Positions 8,334 to 16,794 of a stretch of 64,000 bases of DNA are shown here, in pieces (the first letter of the stretch is position 1; each line of letters begins with the position of its first letter). The position numbers were made by a program, and so were the translations under genes. Source of the DNA: an uncultured Verrucomicrobiota bacterium (GTDB lineage Bacteria; Verrucomicrobiota; Verrucomicrobiia; Limisphaerales; UBA9464); the NCBI GenBank assembly GCA_903922605.1, contig CAIXUG010000058.1:1-64000 (forward strand). The letters are read 5' to 3'. Below the pieces are notes generated by a model. That model was not told the origin of the DNA. It was given only the letters and a program-made list of their open reading frames with translations, and did no database searches.

Positions 8334-10742
8334 TTACACCCGCTCGATGCTCACCAGCGCGTTGTATTCCGGCACGCCGCTGGCGGCATCGGTGAGCCCG
8401 TGGCGCAAGAGGACGTTGCCTTCGGGCCAGTGGATCTGGAGGTTGCCGCGCGCAATGGGAGAAGGAAACACGCTGCCGTCGTAGCGGCCCAAATCGTTCA
8501 CAAGTACAATGCGATCTCCTTTGGCAAGGTTCAGTTCGGCGGCGTCTTCAGGAGCGATAAGGACGGCATCGCGCGGGGCGCCGTTGAGCGGGTCGATCTC
8601 GGCGTAGATGAGCGAGTTAAACTGCTTCCCGCGGCGCGTCGAAACCATGAAGTTTCGAGTGCCGAGTTTCGAATTTCGAATGAGAGCTGAGGCGGCCGGA
8701 TGGGCTTGGCGTGGGTTCTTCCCATTCGACACTTGAAACTCGTCACTCGAAATTCTCTCACTCGAAACTGGCTCTGCGGGCAGCGGGATTACTTTGAAGT
8801 GCGCGTTGCCATCGGGCGTGGCGAACGTGCCGTTATCACACAGCCGAGGGCCGCCGTATTGGACGGCGTCGCCTGTCTTCGTGAGCTTCTCGCAGCCGGC
8901 GTAGAACGGCACCACGCGCGCGATCTCCTCGCGAATCCCTTGGCCCGTCGTGCAGCCCAGGAGATCGGCGCGCTCCGGATAGGCAGCAGCCGCCGCGTCC
9001 CGCAGGATACGCCATTCGGCCCGGGCTTCGCCGAGCTGGCGCGGGATTTCCGGCGAGAAGGCGATCCGGCGCTCCGTCGTGGTCTCGATGCCGCCGCCCT
9101 CCTGTTCGTAACGCGTCTGCGCCGGCAGGAGCAGCACCTCCTCACGCGGCTCCAGAAACATCTGGTCGGTGAGGATGATGTCCTGATGGACGCGCAGCGG
9201 GATGTTCTTCATCGCCCGCGCGACGTGGTCCGGCTCGGGCAGTGTGCGGAGAAAATTCCCGCCGAGACACCACAGCACATCGAGTTCCCCGCGTCCGGCG
9301 GCCTCGACCATTTCCACAGAGGTCAGTCCCGGCCAATCCGGCACGGTGAAGCCATATTCGGCGGAGAGCTTCGCCAAGTTCTCGGGTGTCAGCGGTTTGC
9401 CACCGGGCAAGGCGGTCGAGTAGCAGCCCATCTCCGCCCCGCCCTGTACGGAGCTGTGGCCGCGAATGGGCATCAGGCCGGTCTTTTCGCGGCCGACGTA
9501 ACCCATCGCGAGCCCGAGATTGAGCACGGCGCTGACCGCATCACCGCCATAGGAGTGCTGCGTGATGCCCATGCTCCAGACGAAGACGGCGTTCCTGGAA
9601 CGGTGTAGGAGTTCGGCGAACTCTTCCATCGCGGAGCGGGGCAGGCCGGAATGCTGTTCCAGGGTTTTCAGTTCGCAGTTTTCAGTTTTCAGCCGGAGCT
9701 CTTCCCAATCGGCGGTGTGCTTCGCGATGAAGCCTTCGTTCACCCAGCCGCGTTCGAGGAGAATTTTTAACACGCCGTAGATGAAGGCGATGTCGCCGCC
9801 CTGGCTCACGGGAAACCACCAGTCGGCGAGATCGGTGCCGAAGAGCGCGCTGCTCGCGGTGCTCGGAACCCAGTAGCGCTTCATGCCGGGCTCCAGATAG
9901 GGATTCACCATCGCGACCTTCGTCCCGAGCGCCTTGGCCTCGTGCAGGTACTTCGTGGTGACCGGCTGGTCGTTCGCCGGGTTGGCCCCGAAAAAGACGA
10001 TCAGGTCGGTGCCGTACCAATCCTTGTAGGAACAGGTGGACGCCGCGTAGCCGATGGCGTGTTTCATGGCACCGGTGCTGGGCGCGTGGCAGAGACGGGC
10101 GGCGTTGTCCACGTGGTTGGTGCCGAGGAAGCGCGCGACCTTTTGCGCGACATAATAGACCTCGTTTGTCACTCCCCGCGCAGTGACGAAAAAGGCCAGC
10201 CGCTTCGGGTCCGTGGCGCGCAGGCGTTTCGCGAGCAGCGCATTGGCCTCGTCCCACGAAATGCGGCGAAAGCCGGGCTCGCCACGCTGGCGAAGCATCG
10301 GATAGGGCAGGCGGCCCAGTTCGCGGAGCTGGGCATTGTCGAACTCGGGAGCACCGCTCTCCGAGCCGGCGCGTCTGTTTCCATCGCCCAATTCGCGTCG
10401 GATCGGAGACCGGCGCACCGCCGCAAGTTTGGTCCGCAACTTTTCCACATCCTCCAACAGCTTCACATCCAGCGCCGGCGCGGTGTTGAGGCGGAGCAGG
10501 TTCAGCCGCGTCATGCACAGGTGGACGCCGGGGATGGTCCAGTCATGCAGGCCGGCCACACCCAGGGCGCAGCCGTCGCACACGCCCCGGGTCACCACGC
10601 GCCACGCGTGCGCCAGATTGTCGCGGTTGCGCCAGATGACGCCCAGCATGTCCCGGAAGTGCTTGGGCTTGGTCTGCCCCAGGCCGAACGGGATGGCCCG
10701 TTTCAGCCGGTCGGCCAAACTGGAGGTCACTTCGTGCGCCAT
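8334..10742 (-). CDS. FdhF/YdeP-like molybdopterin oxidoreductase
   Basis: Predicted 802-residue molybdopterin oxidoreductase of the formate-dehydrogenase-alpha-like (YdeP/FdhF) family. Visible family features are a conserved N-terminal CDGCALGV cysteine cluster, ARLCHAPS, the FFGANPANDQP segment, SMGITQHSYGGD, IRGHSSVQGG, CLGGNFLRTLP and a C-terminal STRRGKQFN molydop-binding segment. The start is the ATG at 10742 (MAHEVTSS). An in-frame extension to 11000 exists but encodes the shadow of the preceding gene. Two short oligo-repeat insertions are read through in frame (about 8651-8770 and 9663-9693); see those entries. The substrate is unknown; several family members act on formate or in acid resistance. 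Confidence 0.92.
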   Translation of the reverse strand: MAHEVTSSLADRLKRAIPFGLGQTKPKHFRDMLGVIWRNRDNLAHAWRVVTRGVCDGCALGVAGLHDWTIPGVHLCMTRLNLLRLNTAPALDVKLLEDVEKLRTKLAAVRRSPIRRELGDGNRRAGSESGAPEFDNAQLRELGRLPYPMLRQRGEPGFRRISWDEANALLAKRLRATDPKRLAFFVTARGVTNEVYYVAQKVARFLGTNHVDNAARLCHAPSTGAMKHAIGYAASTCSYKDWYGTDLIVFFGANPANDQPVTTKYLHEAKALGTKVAMVNPYLEPGMKRYWVPSTASSALFGTDLADWWFPVSQGGDIAFIYGVLKILLERGWVNEGFIAKHTADWEELRLKTENCELKTLEQHSGLPRSAMEEFAELLHRSRNAVFVWSMGITQHSYGGDAVSAVLNLGLAMGYVGREKTGLMPIRGHSSVQGGAEMGCYSTALPGGKPLTPENLAKLSAEYGFTVPDWPGLTSVEMVEAAGRGELDVLWCLGGNFLRTLPEPDHVARAMKNIPLRVHQDIILTDQMFLEPREEVLLLPAQTRYEQEGGGIETTTERRIAFSPEIPRQLGEARAEWRILRDAAAAAYPERADLLGCTTGQGIREEIARVVPFYAGCEKLTKTGDAVQYGGPRLCDNGTFATPDGNAHFKVIPLPAEPVSSERISSDEFQVSNGKNPRQAHPAASALIRNSKLGTRNFMVSTRRGKQFNSLIYAEIDPLNGAPRDAVLIAPEDAAELNLAKGDRIVLVNDLGRYDGSVFPSPIARGNLQIHWPEGNVLLRHGLTDAASGVPEYNALVSIERV
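8651..8770. repeat. In-frame repeat insertion inside molybdopterin gene
   Basis: About 120 bp with arms built from GTTTCGAGTGCCGAGTTTCGAA-type words. The left arm is at 8651-8681 and an inverted, degenerate copy is at about 8727-8770. It is a multiple of three and is translated as roughly forty residues of serine/asparagine-rich sequence (ISSDEFQVSNGK ... RNSKLGTRNF). Family knowledge suggests nothing is expected at this position just before the STRRGKQFN segment. Confidence 0.65.
9663..9693. repeat. Short TTTTCAGTT-type oligo-repeat within CDS
   Basis: Iterated TTTTCAGTTCGCAGTTTTCAG words, encoding LKTENCELKT on the minus strand within the molybdopterin enzyme. They resemble oligo-repeats otherwise found between genes in this window (for example near 56270). 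Confidence 0.55.
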
Positions 10743-10773
10743 GGGGACAGGATGGGGAAACGGACGCCGGGCG

Positions 10774-10950
10774 TCACGACTGCACGTCGAGGGAGAGAAT
10801 CTCCCCCGGCTCGCATTCGGCGAAGACCTCGAACGGACGGCAGCAGACCTCGCAGTCGGTGGTGAACCGCTGTTCGGGGATGCTCGTGTCCACCACCAGT
10901 TCCATCGCCTGGCCGCAGTAGGGGCACTGGATCCGTTCCGAGATTTCCAT
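10774..10950 (-). CDS. CPXCG motif-containing cysteine-rich protein
   Basis: A 58-residue small zinc-binding-type protein. The N-terminus, [21 protein letters not shown], carries the CPXCG motif and is followed by a second pair in DCEVCCRP. The ATG at 10950 matches the usual start of this family; longer frames starting upstream add unrelated sequence. It ends 31 bp before the molybdopterin oxidoreductase start on the same strand, so the two are probably cotranscribed. The function of this family is unknown. Confidence 0.85.
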   Translation of the reverse strand: MEISERIQCPYCGQAMELVVDTSIPEQRFTTDCEVCCRPFEVFAECEPGEILSLDVQS

Positions 10951-11048
10951 GCGGGAAACGTGCGCGTTTTGGCAATAATCGCAATGACGCAGGCAAGCAA
11001 GGGTTTGCGCGATGCCAGCGTCCACGCTTAAGGTGCGCCCGAACGCTC

Positions 11049-12260
11049 ATGGCCCCTTCCCCACAATCACCCCGGTCCGGTTCACATCGGAAGTCCCCCC
11101 AATGGCTCCGCCGGCTTTTGTTCGCCGCCCTGCTCGGCCTGCTCGCCTCCTGCAGCCAGGAAGCGCCGGTTCAATTTACCGACGTGGGAACCGGGCTCGC
11201 CTACGCCCACGAGACGGTGGCCAAAGTTCCCTGGTCGATTCACGTGGTACGCGTGGACCGGACCGATCCGACCCTCTCGCTGCGCACGGTCCACGCCGGC
11301 GGTGGTGCCCTGGGGTTGGAAACCCTCAGCAGCCAGCTCAAGCGGTTGCCGGCCACGGCGGGGAAACCGGTGGCGGCCGTGAACGGCGACTTCTACCAGC
11401 GGGACCGTGCCTATGCCGGCGACCCGCGTGGCCTGCAGATCGCCGAGGGCGAGCTGCTCAGTGCGCCGAACGGCGGCCTCAGCCTGGGTTGGGACACCAA
11501 CGGGCAGCCGCACCTCCTCGAACTGACCGCACAATTCACGGCCCAATGGCCGGACGGCAGCGCCGCACCTTTTGGCCTCAATGAAGAGACCAAGTCCGAC
11601 AACATGATCCTTTATACTCCGGCGGCGGGAACTTCGACGCATACGGTCGGCACCCGGGAGCTGATCCTGGAGCCGGTCGGCGGCTCCGGATCACCGCTGC
11701 AGCTCAGCACCCTGCTGACGGTCCGTGTGCGCGAGGTCCGGGATGGCGGTGACGTAAAACTGGAGAAGGGCACCCTGGTGCTCTCCATCGGACCCGCACT
11801 GGTGCGGAAGATGCCCAAGACCGTCCCCGGTACCGAGATCAAGCTGGACCTGTACTCCGCTCCGAAGCCGCTGGAATTGCGGAACGCCATTGGCGGCGGC
11901 CCCCAGCTGGTCAGCGACGGAAAGCCATTGAAGATTCATCCCAAACAGTCGGATTCCTATTCAGTCACTTCCATGACCGAACGGCACCCGCGGTCGGCCG
12001 TCGGCTGGAACCGGACCCACTACTTCCTCGTGGAGGTGGATGGCCGGCAAAAGGATCTGTCCGTGGGCATGACGCTGGAAGAACTGGGGCGCTTCATGGC
12101 CCGGCTGGGCTGCGATGAGGCGATGAATCTCGATGGCGGCGGCTCGGCGACGCTCTGGCTGGATGGCAGCGTGCGTAACAGCCCCTGTGATGGCGGCGAA
12201 CGGCCCCTCGCCAATTCTCTGGTCGTGATCCGGGCAGGCACCGCCAAACCCTCACCCTGA
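11049..12260 (+). CDS. Phosphodiester glycosidase family lipoprotein (NAGPA domain)
   Basis: A 403-residue exported protein with a lipobox LASC (cysteine about residue 35) after a hydrophobic stretch. The rest is a phosphodiester glycosidase (NAGPA, DUF2233-type) domain. Family blocks are visible: AAVNGDFY, GDPRGLQI, AIGGGPQLV, RHPRSAVGWN, LVEVDGRQ, and the terminal MNLDGGGSATLW catalytic-region signature. The human relative uncovers mannose 6-phosphate; bacterial members act on glycan phosphodiesters or peptidoglycan-related substrates, and the substrate here is unknown. It is the first of three paralogues in the cluster and is divergent from the minus-strand CPXCG gene. Confidence 0.9.
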   Translation: MAPSPQSPRSGSHRKSPQWLRRLLFAALLGLLASCSQEAPVQFTDVGTGLAYAHETVAKVPWSIHVVRVDRTDPTLSLRTVHAGGGALGLETLSSQLKRLPATAGKPVAAVNGDFYQRDRAYAGDPRGLQIAEGELLSAPNGGLSLGWDTNGQPHLLELTAQFTAQWPDGSAAPFGLNEETKSDNMILYTPAAGTSTHTVGTRELILEPVGGSGSPLQLSTLLTVRVREVRDGGDVKLEKGTLVLSIGPALVRKMPKTVPGTEIKLDLYSAPKPLELRNAIGGGPQLVSDGKPLKIHPKQSDSYSVTSMTERHPRSAVGWNRTHYFLVEVDGRQKDLSVGMTLEELGRFMARLGCDEAMNLDGGGSATLWLDGSVRNSPCDGGERPLANSLVVIRAGTAKPSP

Positions 12261-12341
12261 GGCCAGCCCGCCACGCCAGCATTAACTTATTGTAATGCTC
12301 CATCGGGTTGTCGTGGCTTAATTTCTGCTTAGTCTCTCTCA

Positions 12342-13523
12342 GTGCCACCGAAGACAGATAAAATCAGCGCTCTCCGCCTTGAGGCATTATGCCTCGGGGT
12401 GCTCCTCTGGCTTGGGGCAGTGGCTCAGGCACAGCCCGCCGCCACTCCGGTAGAGCCGAAGATCGCCACGCACGGCTACGCGTACATCCACGACGAAGTC
12501 CACGAGGTTCCGTGGTCCATCCACATCTTCAAATTCGAGCGTTCCCGGCACGACATCTTCTTCGGCAACACGTTGGGAAGTAATAATTTCATCGGCATGC
12601 GGACCGTTTCGGAGCAGGTCAAGAGCCTGCCCGCCGACCTCGGCATACCGCTGGCGGCCGTCAACGGGGATTTTTACAACAACGACAAGTATTACCCGGG
12701 CGACCCGCGGGACCTGCAGATTCACCAGGGTGAGCTGATCAGCGCGCCGAACGGACATGCTTGCTTCTGGGTAAATGCTGCCGGTCAGCCTCAGAGCACG
12801 AATGTGACGTCCAACTTCCGGGTGGTCTGGCCCAACGGGTCCACGACCCCGATGGGCCTGAATGAAGCCCGGGAAAAGGATGCCGCCGTGCTCTACACGG
12901 CAGTCAATGGCGCTTCCACCCGTACCCATGGTGGTCGGGAGCTGGTGCTCGAACCCGCCGACCATGGCCCGCTGCTCCCCCTGCGCATCGGGCAGACACT
13001 GCACGCCAAAGTGCGGGAAGTGCGCGAGGACGGGGATTCCCCGCTGACCCAGGACACGGCGATCCTCTCGCTGGGCTACAAGCTGGCCAGCCGGATGCCG
13101 CAAATCGCTCCGGGGGCGACCCTGACGCTCGTCACGGAGACCGTGCCGGACCTGACCGGGGTGAATATGGCGGTCGGCGGTGGCCCCACGCTGGTGCGCG
13201 ATGGCAAGACGATGGAATGGTCGGGCTTTCTCATGCGCCATCCGCGCACGGCCATCGGCTGGAACAAGGAACACATCTTCCTCGTCGAGGTGGATGGCCG
13301 ACAGAGCAGCCTCTCCGTCGGCATGACCCTGCCCGAACTCGCCGCCTACATGCAGAAGCTCGGCTGTGAGCAGGCCATGAACCTCGACGGCGGCGGTTCC
13401 GCCACGATGTGGGTTTGCGGGAACGTGATGAACAGCCCCTCCGAAGGCCAGGAGCGCCCCGGCGCCAACACGCTCGTGGTGTTCCGCCGTGCGGAACAGA
13501 CCCAGGCCAGGCGTGCACCGTAA
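12342..13523 (+). CDS. Phosphodiester glycosidase family protein (second paralogue)
   Basis: A 393-residue close paralogue of the preceding gene product, with an N-terminal signal sequence ending near AVAQAQPAA rather than a lipobox. It keeps AAVNGDFYNND, GDPRDLQIHQGE, AVGGGPTLVRDG, RHPRTAIGWN, LVEVDGRQSSLSVG and MNLDGGGSATMW. The start is a GTG at 12342, with no clear Shine-Dalgarno sequence. The tandem arrangement suggests gene duplication. The two proteins probably share a substrate class but act in different compartments (outer-membrane-anchored versus soluble periplasmic or secreted); that is an inference. Confidence 0.9.
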   Translation: MPPKTDKISALRLEALCLGVLLWLGAVAQAQPAATPVEPKIATHGYAYIHDEVHEVPWSIHIFKFERSRHDIFFGNTLGSNNFIGMRTVSEQVKSLPADLGIPLAAVNGDFYNNDKYYPGDPRDLQIHQGELISAPNGHACFWVNAAGQPQSTNVTSNFRVVWPNGSTTPMGLNEAREKDAAVLYTAVNGASTRTHGGRELVLEPADHGPLLPLRIGQTLHAKVREVREDGDSPLTQDTAILSLGYKLASRMPQIAPGATLTLVTETVPDLTGVNMAVGGGPTLVRDGKTMEWSGFLMRHPRTAIGWNKEHIFLVEVDGRQSSLSVGMTLPELAAYMQKLGCEQAMNLDGGGSATMWVCGNVMNSPSEGQERPGANTLVVFRRAEQTQARRAP

Positions 13524-13527
13524 GGTC

Positions 13528-14748
13528 ATGAACACCCCGGCATCCATCGCCCTATGGCCCGTGCGTTTGCTCCTGCTGACGCTGCTTGCAGTCTCGGCCC
13601 AAGGCGCACCGGTCCCATCCCCGGGCGGTTTTGGCGAGCAGGTGCATGAGCTCCGCATTGAGCTGGGCTCGGAGGCCGTCGCGGCCCTCCAACACGATCC
13701 ACGCACGTATGTTCACGCGAAGGTCCGGTCGGAGGGCAAAGAGTGGCCGGACGTGGCCATCCATCTGAAAGGTGCGACCGGCAGTTTCCGCCCGCTCGAG
13801 GACAAGCCGGGGCTCACGCTTGAGTTCGACCGATTCGTGAGCGGCCAGAACTTCCTCGGCCTGACCAAGGTTCACCTGAACAACTCGGTCGAGGATGGCA
13901 GTTACCTGAGCGAGCTGATCGGCAGCGAACTGTTCCGGGCCGCAGGCATTCCCGTCCCCGACACCGGTCATGCGATCGTCCGGCTGAATGGCCGGCGGCT
14001 TGGGCTTTACGTGCTAAAAGAGGGATACGACCGAAACTTTGTAGGACGGGAGTTCCCAGGTTCCGACGGAGTGGTGCTCGAAGCCAGGCGCGGTCAGGAC
14101 CTTGACGGGCAGATGCTGGTTCACGGGCACAGCCACACCGCAAAACTGACTGGCACGCCGGCCGACATCACCGCGGCGGCGCTGGAACCGGACCTCAATC
14201 TTCGCTGGGAACGCCTCTCCGCCACCTTGGACATGGATCGTTTCATCCGCTTCATGGCGGTGGAGGTGATGATCGGCCATCGCGACGGCTATTCGCTCGC
14301 GAAAAACAATTTCCGCGTACTGCTGCCGGCGGGAAATCAGCGGGCGGTGTTTCTGCCCCAGGGGATGGATCAGCTCTTCCAGGTCGCCGGGGTGCCGTGG
14401 GAACCGCAGTTTGCCGGTCTTATCGCCCGGGCCGTGATGGAGACGCCGCAGGGGCGTCAGCGTTATGCGGAAACCTTTACCGCCCTGCTGCCGAAGCTGT
14501 TGCAGCCGGAACCGCTGGCCACGCGGCTGGACACGGTTTCCGCCCGTCTGTGCGCCGCCGTGACCTGGTCGGAGGCCGCAGCCCTGCGACAAGAAACGTC
14601 CGAGTTGAAGGACCATGTCCGGCTGCGTGCCGCCGCACTCGAACGGCAGCTGAAACAGTCGCACTCCGGCGTAAACGCCATCGCGTCCTTACCATTGCCC
14701 CCTTTTTCAGCTAGTATTGGTGCCAGCAGCCCACTCTCTGGCCCCTGA
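13528..14748 (+). CDS. CotH-like protein kinase-fold secreted protein
   Basis: A 406-residue protein with a signal peptide (ALWPVRLLLLTLLAVSAQGAP) and a CotH-type domain. Visible blocks are HLKGATGSFRPLEDKP, LNNSVEDGSYLSELIG, AGIPVPDTGHAIVRLNG, LYVLKEGYD and the DGYSLAKNNFRV catalytic-loop-like segment. CotH proteins are atypical kinases of spore coats and other surface structures. In Verrucomicrobia and Planctomycetes exported CotH domains are common and uncharacterised. I prefer the ATG at 13528, five bases after the previous stop and with AAGG close upstream. It is likely cotranscribed with the glycosidase genes. Confidence 0.85.
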   Translation: MNTPASIALWPVRLLLLTLLAVSAQGAPVPSPGGFGEQVHELRIELGSEAVAALQHDPRTYVHAKVRSEGKEWPDVAIHLKGATGSFRPLEDKPGLTLEFDRFVSGQNFLGLTKVHLNNSVEDGSYLSELIGSELFRAAGIPVPDTGHAIVRLNGRRLGLYVLKEGYDRNFVGREFPGSDGVVLEARRGQDLDGQMLVHGHSHTAKLTGTPADITAAALEPDLNLRWERLSATLDMDRFIRFMAVEVMIGHRDGYSLAKNNFRVLLPAGNQRAVFLPQGMDQLFQVAGVPWEPQFAGLIARAVMETPQGRQRYAETFTALLPKLLQPEPLATRLDTVSARLCAAVTWSEAAALRQETSELKDHVRLRAAALERQLKQSHSGVNAIASLPLPPFSASIGASSPLSGP

Positions 14749-14760
14749 ATCCGTCCCAGT

Positions 14761-15426
14761 ATGCAAACCCCAAAGTCCACACGCGCCTTCACGCTCATTG
14801 AGCTGCTGGTGGTGATCGCCATCATCGCCATCCTGGCCGGCATGCTGTTGCCGGCCCTCGCCAAGGCCAAGGCCAAGGCCAAGGTGACCGCCTGCCAGAA
14901 CAACCTCCATCAGATCGGCATCGCCTTCAGACTCTGGGCGCTCGACAACCAGGACAAGTACCCTTGGAACGTCACGAATACCAGCGGCGGCAGCCTCGGA
15001 TCGAAGGACTGGGCGGACAATTACAAGGTCTGCTCCAACGAGCTGGGCGCCATGAAGATCCTGATCTGCCCGGCCGATGTCACCAACAAGGTGGGCACCA
15101 ACTGGTCGTTCCTGCTGGGTGACCTCAATGTGAGCTACTTTGTCGGCAAGAGCGCCGATGAGACCAAACCGCTGACCATCGTTGCGGGCGACGGCAACGT
15201 GACCGGCGGCAGCAGCAAGACCGATCCGTCCTGGAGCGTTTTCCTGGGCACCTCAATTGATGCGGCATGGGACAACACCCGCCACGTCAGCCGGGGCAGT
15301 CTGGCGATGGCGGATGGCAGTGTGCAGACCACGACCACTCCCGCACTGCGCGCGGCGATCAGCGCCGCCCTGTCCAGCGGTCTCACCAACGTCGTCTTTT
15401 CAAAGCCACAGCCCAGCATCTATTGA
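14761..15426 (+). CDS. H-X9-DG type II secretion/pilin-like pseudopilin
   Basis: A 221-residue protein with a canonical type IV prepilin leader and helix: [29 protein letters not shown], with Glu at +5. The Planctomycetes/Verrucomicrobia H-X9-DG motif is at [12 protein letters not shown] near residue 180. These pseudopilins are cleaved by prepilin peptidase and are very numerous in these phyla. It starts 12 bp after the CotH gene and probably belongs to the same operon. Its individual role (assembly or export of the neighbours' products) is not known. Confidence 0.93.
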   Translation: MQTPKSTRAFTLIELLVVIAIIAILAGMLLPALAKAKAKAKVTACQNNLHQIGIAFRLWALDNQDKYPWNVTNTSGGSLGSKDWADNYKVCSNELGAMKILICPADVTNKVGTNWSFLLGDLNVSYFVGKSADETKPLTIVAGDGNVTGGSSKTDPSWSVFLGTSIDAAWDNTRHVSRGSLAMADGSVQTTTTPALRAAISAALSSGLTNVVFSKPQPSIY

Positions 15427-15454
15427 GGCGGAACCGCGACGGGAAGCCTCTTTC

Positions 15455-16093
15455 ATGGGGAAAAGCAGACTCATCACCATAGTTTCAGTGGCGGCGATCG
15501 CCGGCTCCCTGCTGGCGTTGTTCCTTACGTTCGGCGCCTATCCGCCCGGAACCGACGCCACCGTCCCGCGCGAGGTCGGCCGCTCGCTGGCCGAGGCCGC
15601 GACGAAACTGCTCCCCCCGGGAGGACGCATCACGGTGTTGGCGCGCGACACCTCCACGTTCCCGCAACCGGCGGCCGCGGCCACGCTGGAAGCGCTGCTC
15701 GGCGAAATCCGCAAGGCCGGGGCCACGGTCGCTTCCGTGGAAGTCATGCAGGTGGATCCGCTCCGCCCGCTTCAGGTTTCACCGGATGATTTCTACCAGC
15801 TCCTCCGCCGGGCCAAGGCGAATGACGTGATCGTCTCCCTTATGGGGCCGCCGTTGCTGAGCGATGAACAACGGCAGACACTGGGCGAAGTCAAACCGCA
15901 GATCGTGGCCTTCTGCCCCGGCAATCTGCCGAACTACATCGACCTGCGGCTGTTGGCCGAGCGGCATCTGCTCCACGCCGCCGTGCTGGGCCGCCCCCTG
16001 CCCTCCAAGGCCGCCCCACCGCTGGCGGAAACCTTCGACAACCTTTACAGCCGGGCCTCGGCGGCCGATCTCGCGAAGCTGCCCTCGCCATGA
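15455..16093 (+). CDS. Membrane-anchored protein of unknown function
   Basis: A 212-residue protein with one N-terminal membrane segment (LITIVSVAAIAGSLLALFLTF) and a periplasmic remainder. The alternation of RITVLARDT, LLGEIRKAG, VEVMQVDP and NDVIVSLMGPP resembles an alpha/beta Rossmann-like or periplasmic-binding-type fold. I do not recognise a family. The start is the ATG at 15455. The stop overlaps the ATG of the next gene (ATGA), so the two are translationally coupled. The position between two pseudopilin genes suggests a helper for that pilus-like system. Confidence 0.7.
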   Translation: MGKSRLITIVSVAAIAGSLLALFLTFGAYPPGTDATVPREVGRSLAEAATKLLPPGGRITVLARDTSTFPQPAAAATLEALLGEIRKAGATVASVEVMQVDPLRPLQVSPDDFYQLLRRAKANDVIVSLMGPPLLSDEQRQTLGEVKPQIVAFCPGNLPNYIDLRLLAERHLLHAAVLGRPLPSKAAPPLAETFDNLYSRASAADLAKLPSP

Positions 16094-16782
16094 AGCCGCC
16101 CGTTTCCAGTCTTCGTTCGCGCGGCGCGGCCTTCACCGCCGCCAACCTGCTTGCCGTCGTGGCCGCTTTGGTGGTCCTGGCCACGCTGGTGGTCATCCCC
16201 TTGCTGCGGGTACAGCAGCGATCCCGGCTGACGCTCTGCCAGAACAATCTCCAGCAGGTCAACCGCGCCGTGCTGCAGTTCGCCGAGGATCATTCCAAGA
16301 CCCTGCCGGGACCCACGGTCGACCTCGCCGGCGAGCTGCAGTGGTGGTACAAGGAACAGGTCAAAGGCTACGCCGGGCTCAAAGGCGCGTCCTCGACCAA
16401 TGACACGGTCTTCGCCTGCCCCGATGACCGGGGCTATACCGATCCCAAGCCGTTCTACCGTACCGCCCGGTTCGATTTTGGCAGCTACGTGTTCAACGGC
16501 GTGCTCATGCCGGGCATGCCCAATGTCGCGGGCATGAACCTGGCCTCCCTCGTGGAACCCAGGCGCACCCTGCTCGTCATGGAATGGACCGCCCACGGTC
16601 CGCTCTCCTGGCATCGCAGCAAAACCGGCAAGAAGAATGCTCCCTTTTACCGCGATGCCGAGAGTGTGCTGGGTTTCGCGGACGGGCATGTGGCCCTGAA
16701 CAGGATCTATTACGACGGCTACAACGCGGCCTACACCCGCGATCCGATTCCTGGGTACGACTACCGCTACAGCGGCAACTGA
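16090..16782 (+). CDS. Degenerate pseudopilin-like protein
   Basis: A 230-residue protein with a pilin-like N-terminal helix (AFTAANLLAVVAALVVLATL) and downstream features of the H-X9-DG pseudopilin family: LCQNNLQQVNRAV, CPDDRGYTD, LVMEW and a terminal FADGHV block. The usual Glu at +5 is replaced by Asn, and the leader is atypical. It overlaps the previous gene by ATGA. It is either a minor pseudopilin or a membrane protein that kept the fold without processing. The usual H-X9-DG spacing is not obvious. Confidence 0.8.
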   Translation: MKPPVSSLRSRGAAFTAANLLAVVAALVVLATLVVIPLLRVQQRSRLTLCQNNLQQVNRAVLQFAEDHSKTLPGPTVDLAGELQWWYKEQVKGYAGLKGASSTNDTVFACPDDRGYTDPKPFYRTARFDFGSYVFNGVLMPGMPNVAGMNLASLVEPRRTLLVMEWTAHGPLSWHRSKTGKKNAPFYRDAESVLGFADGHVALNRIYYDGYNAAYTRDPIPGYDYRYSGN

Positions 16783-16794
16783 CTTATTTTCAAC

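Noticed and set aside
10743-11000. N-terminal extension of the molybdopterin oxidoreductase
   Set aside because: Out-of-frame translation of the CPXCG gene; family homology starts at the ATG at 10742.
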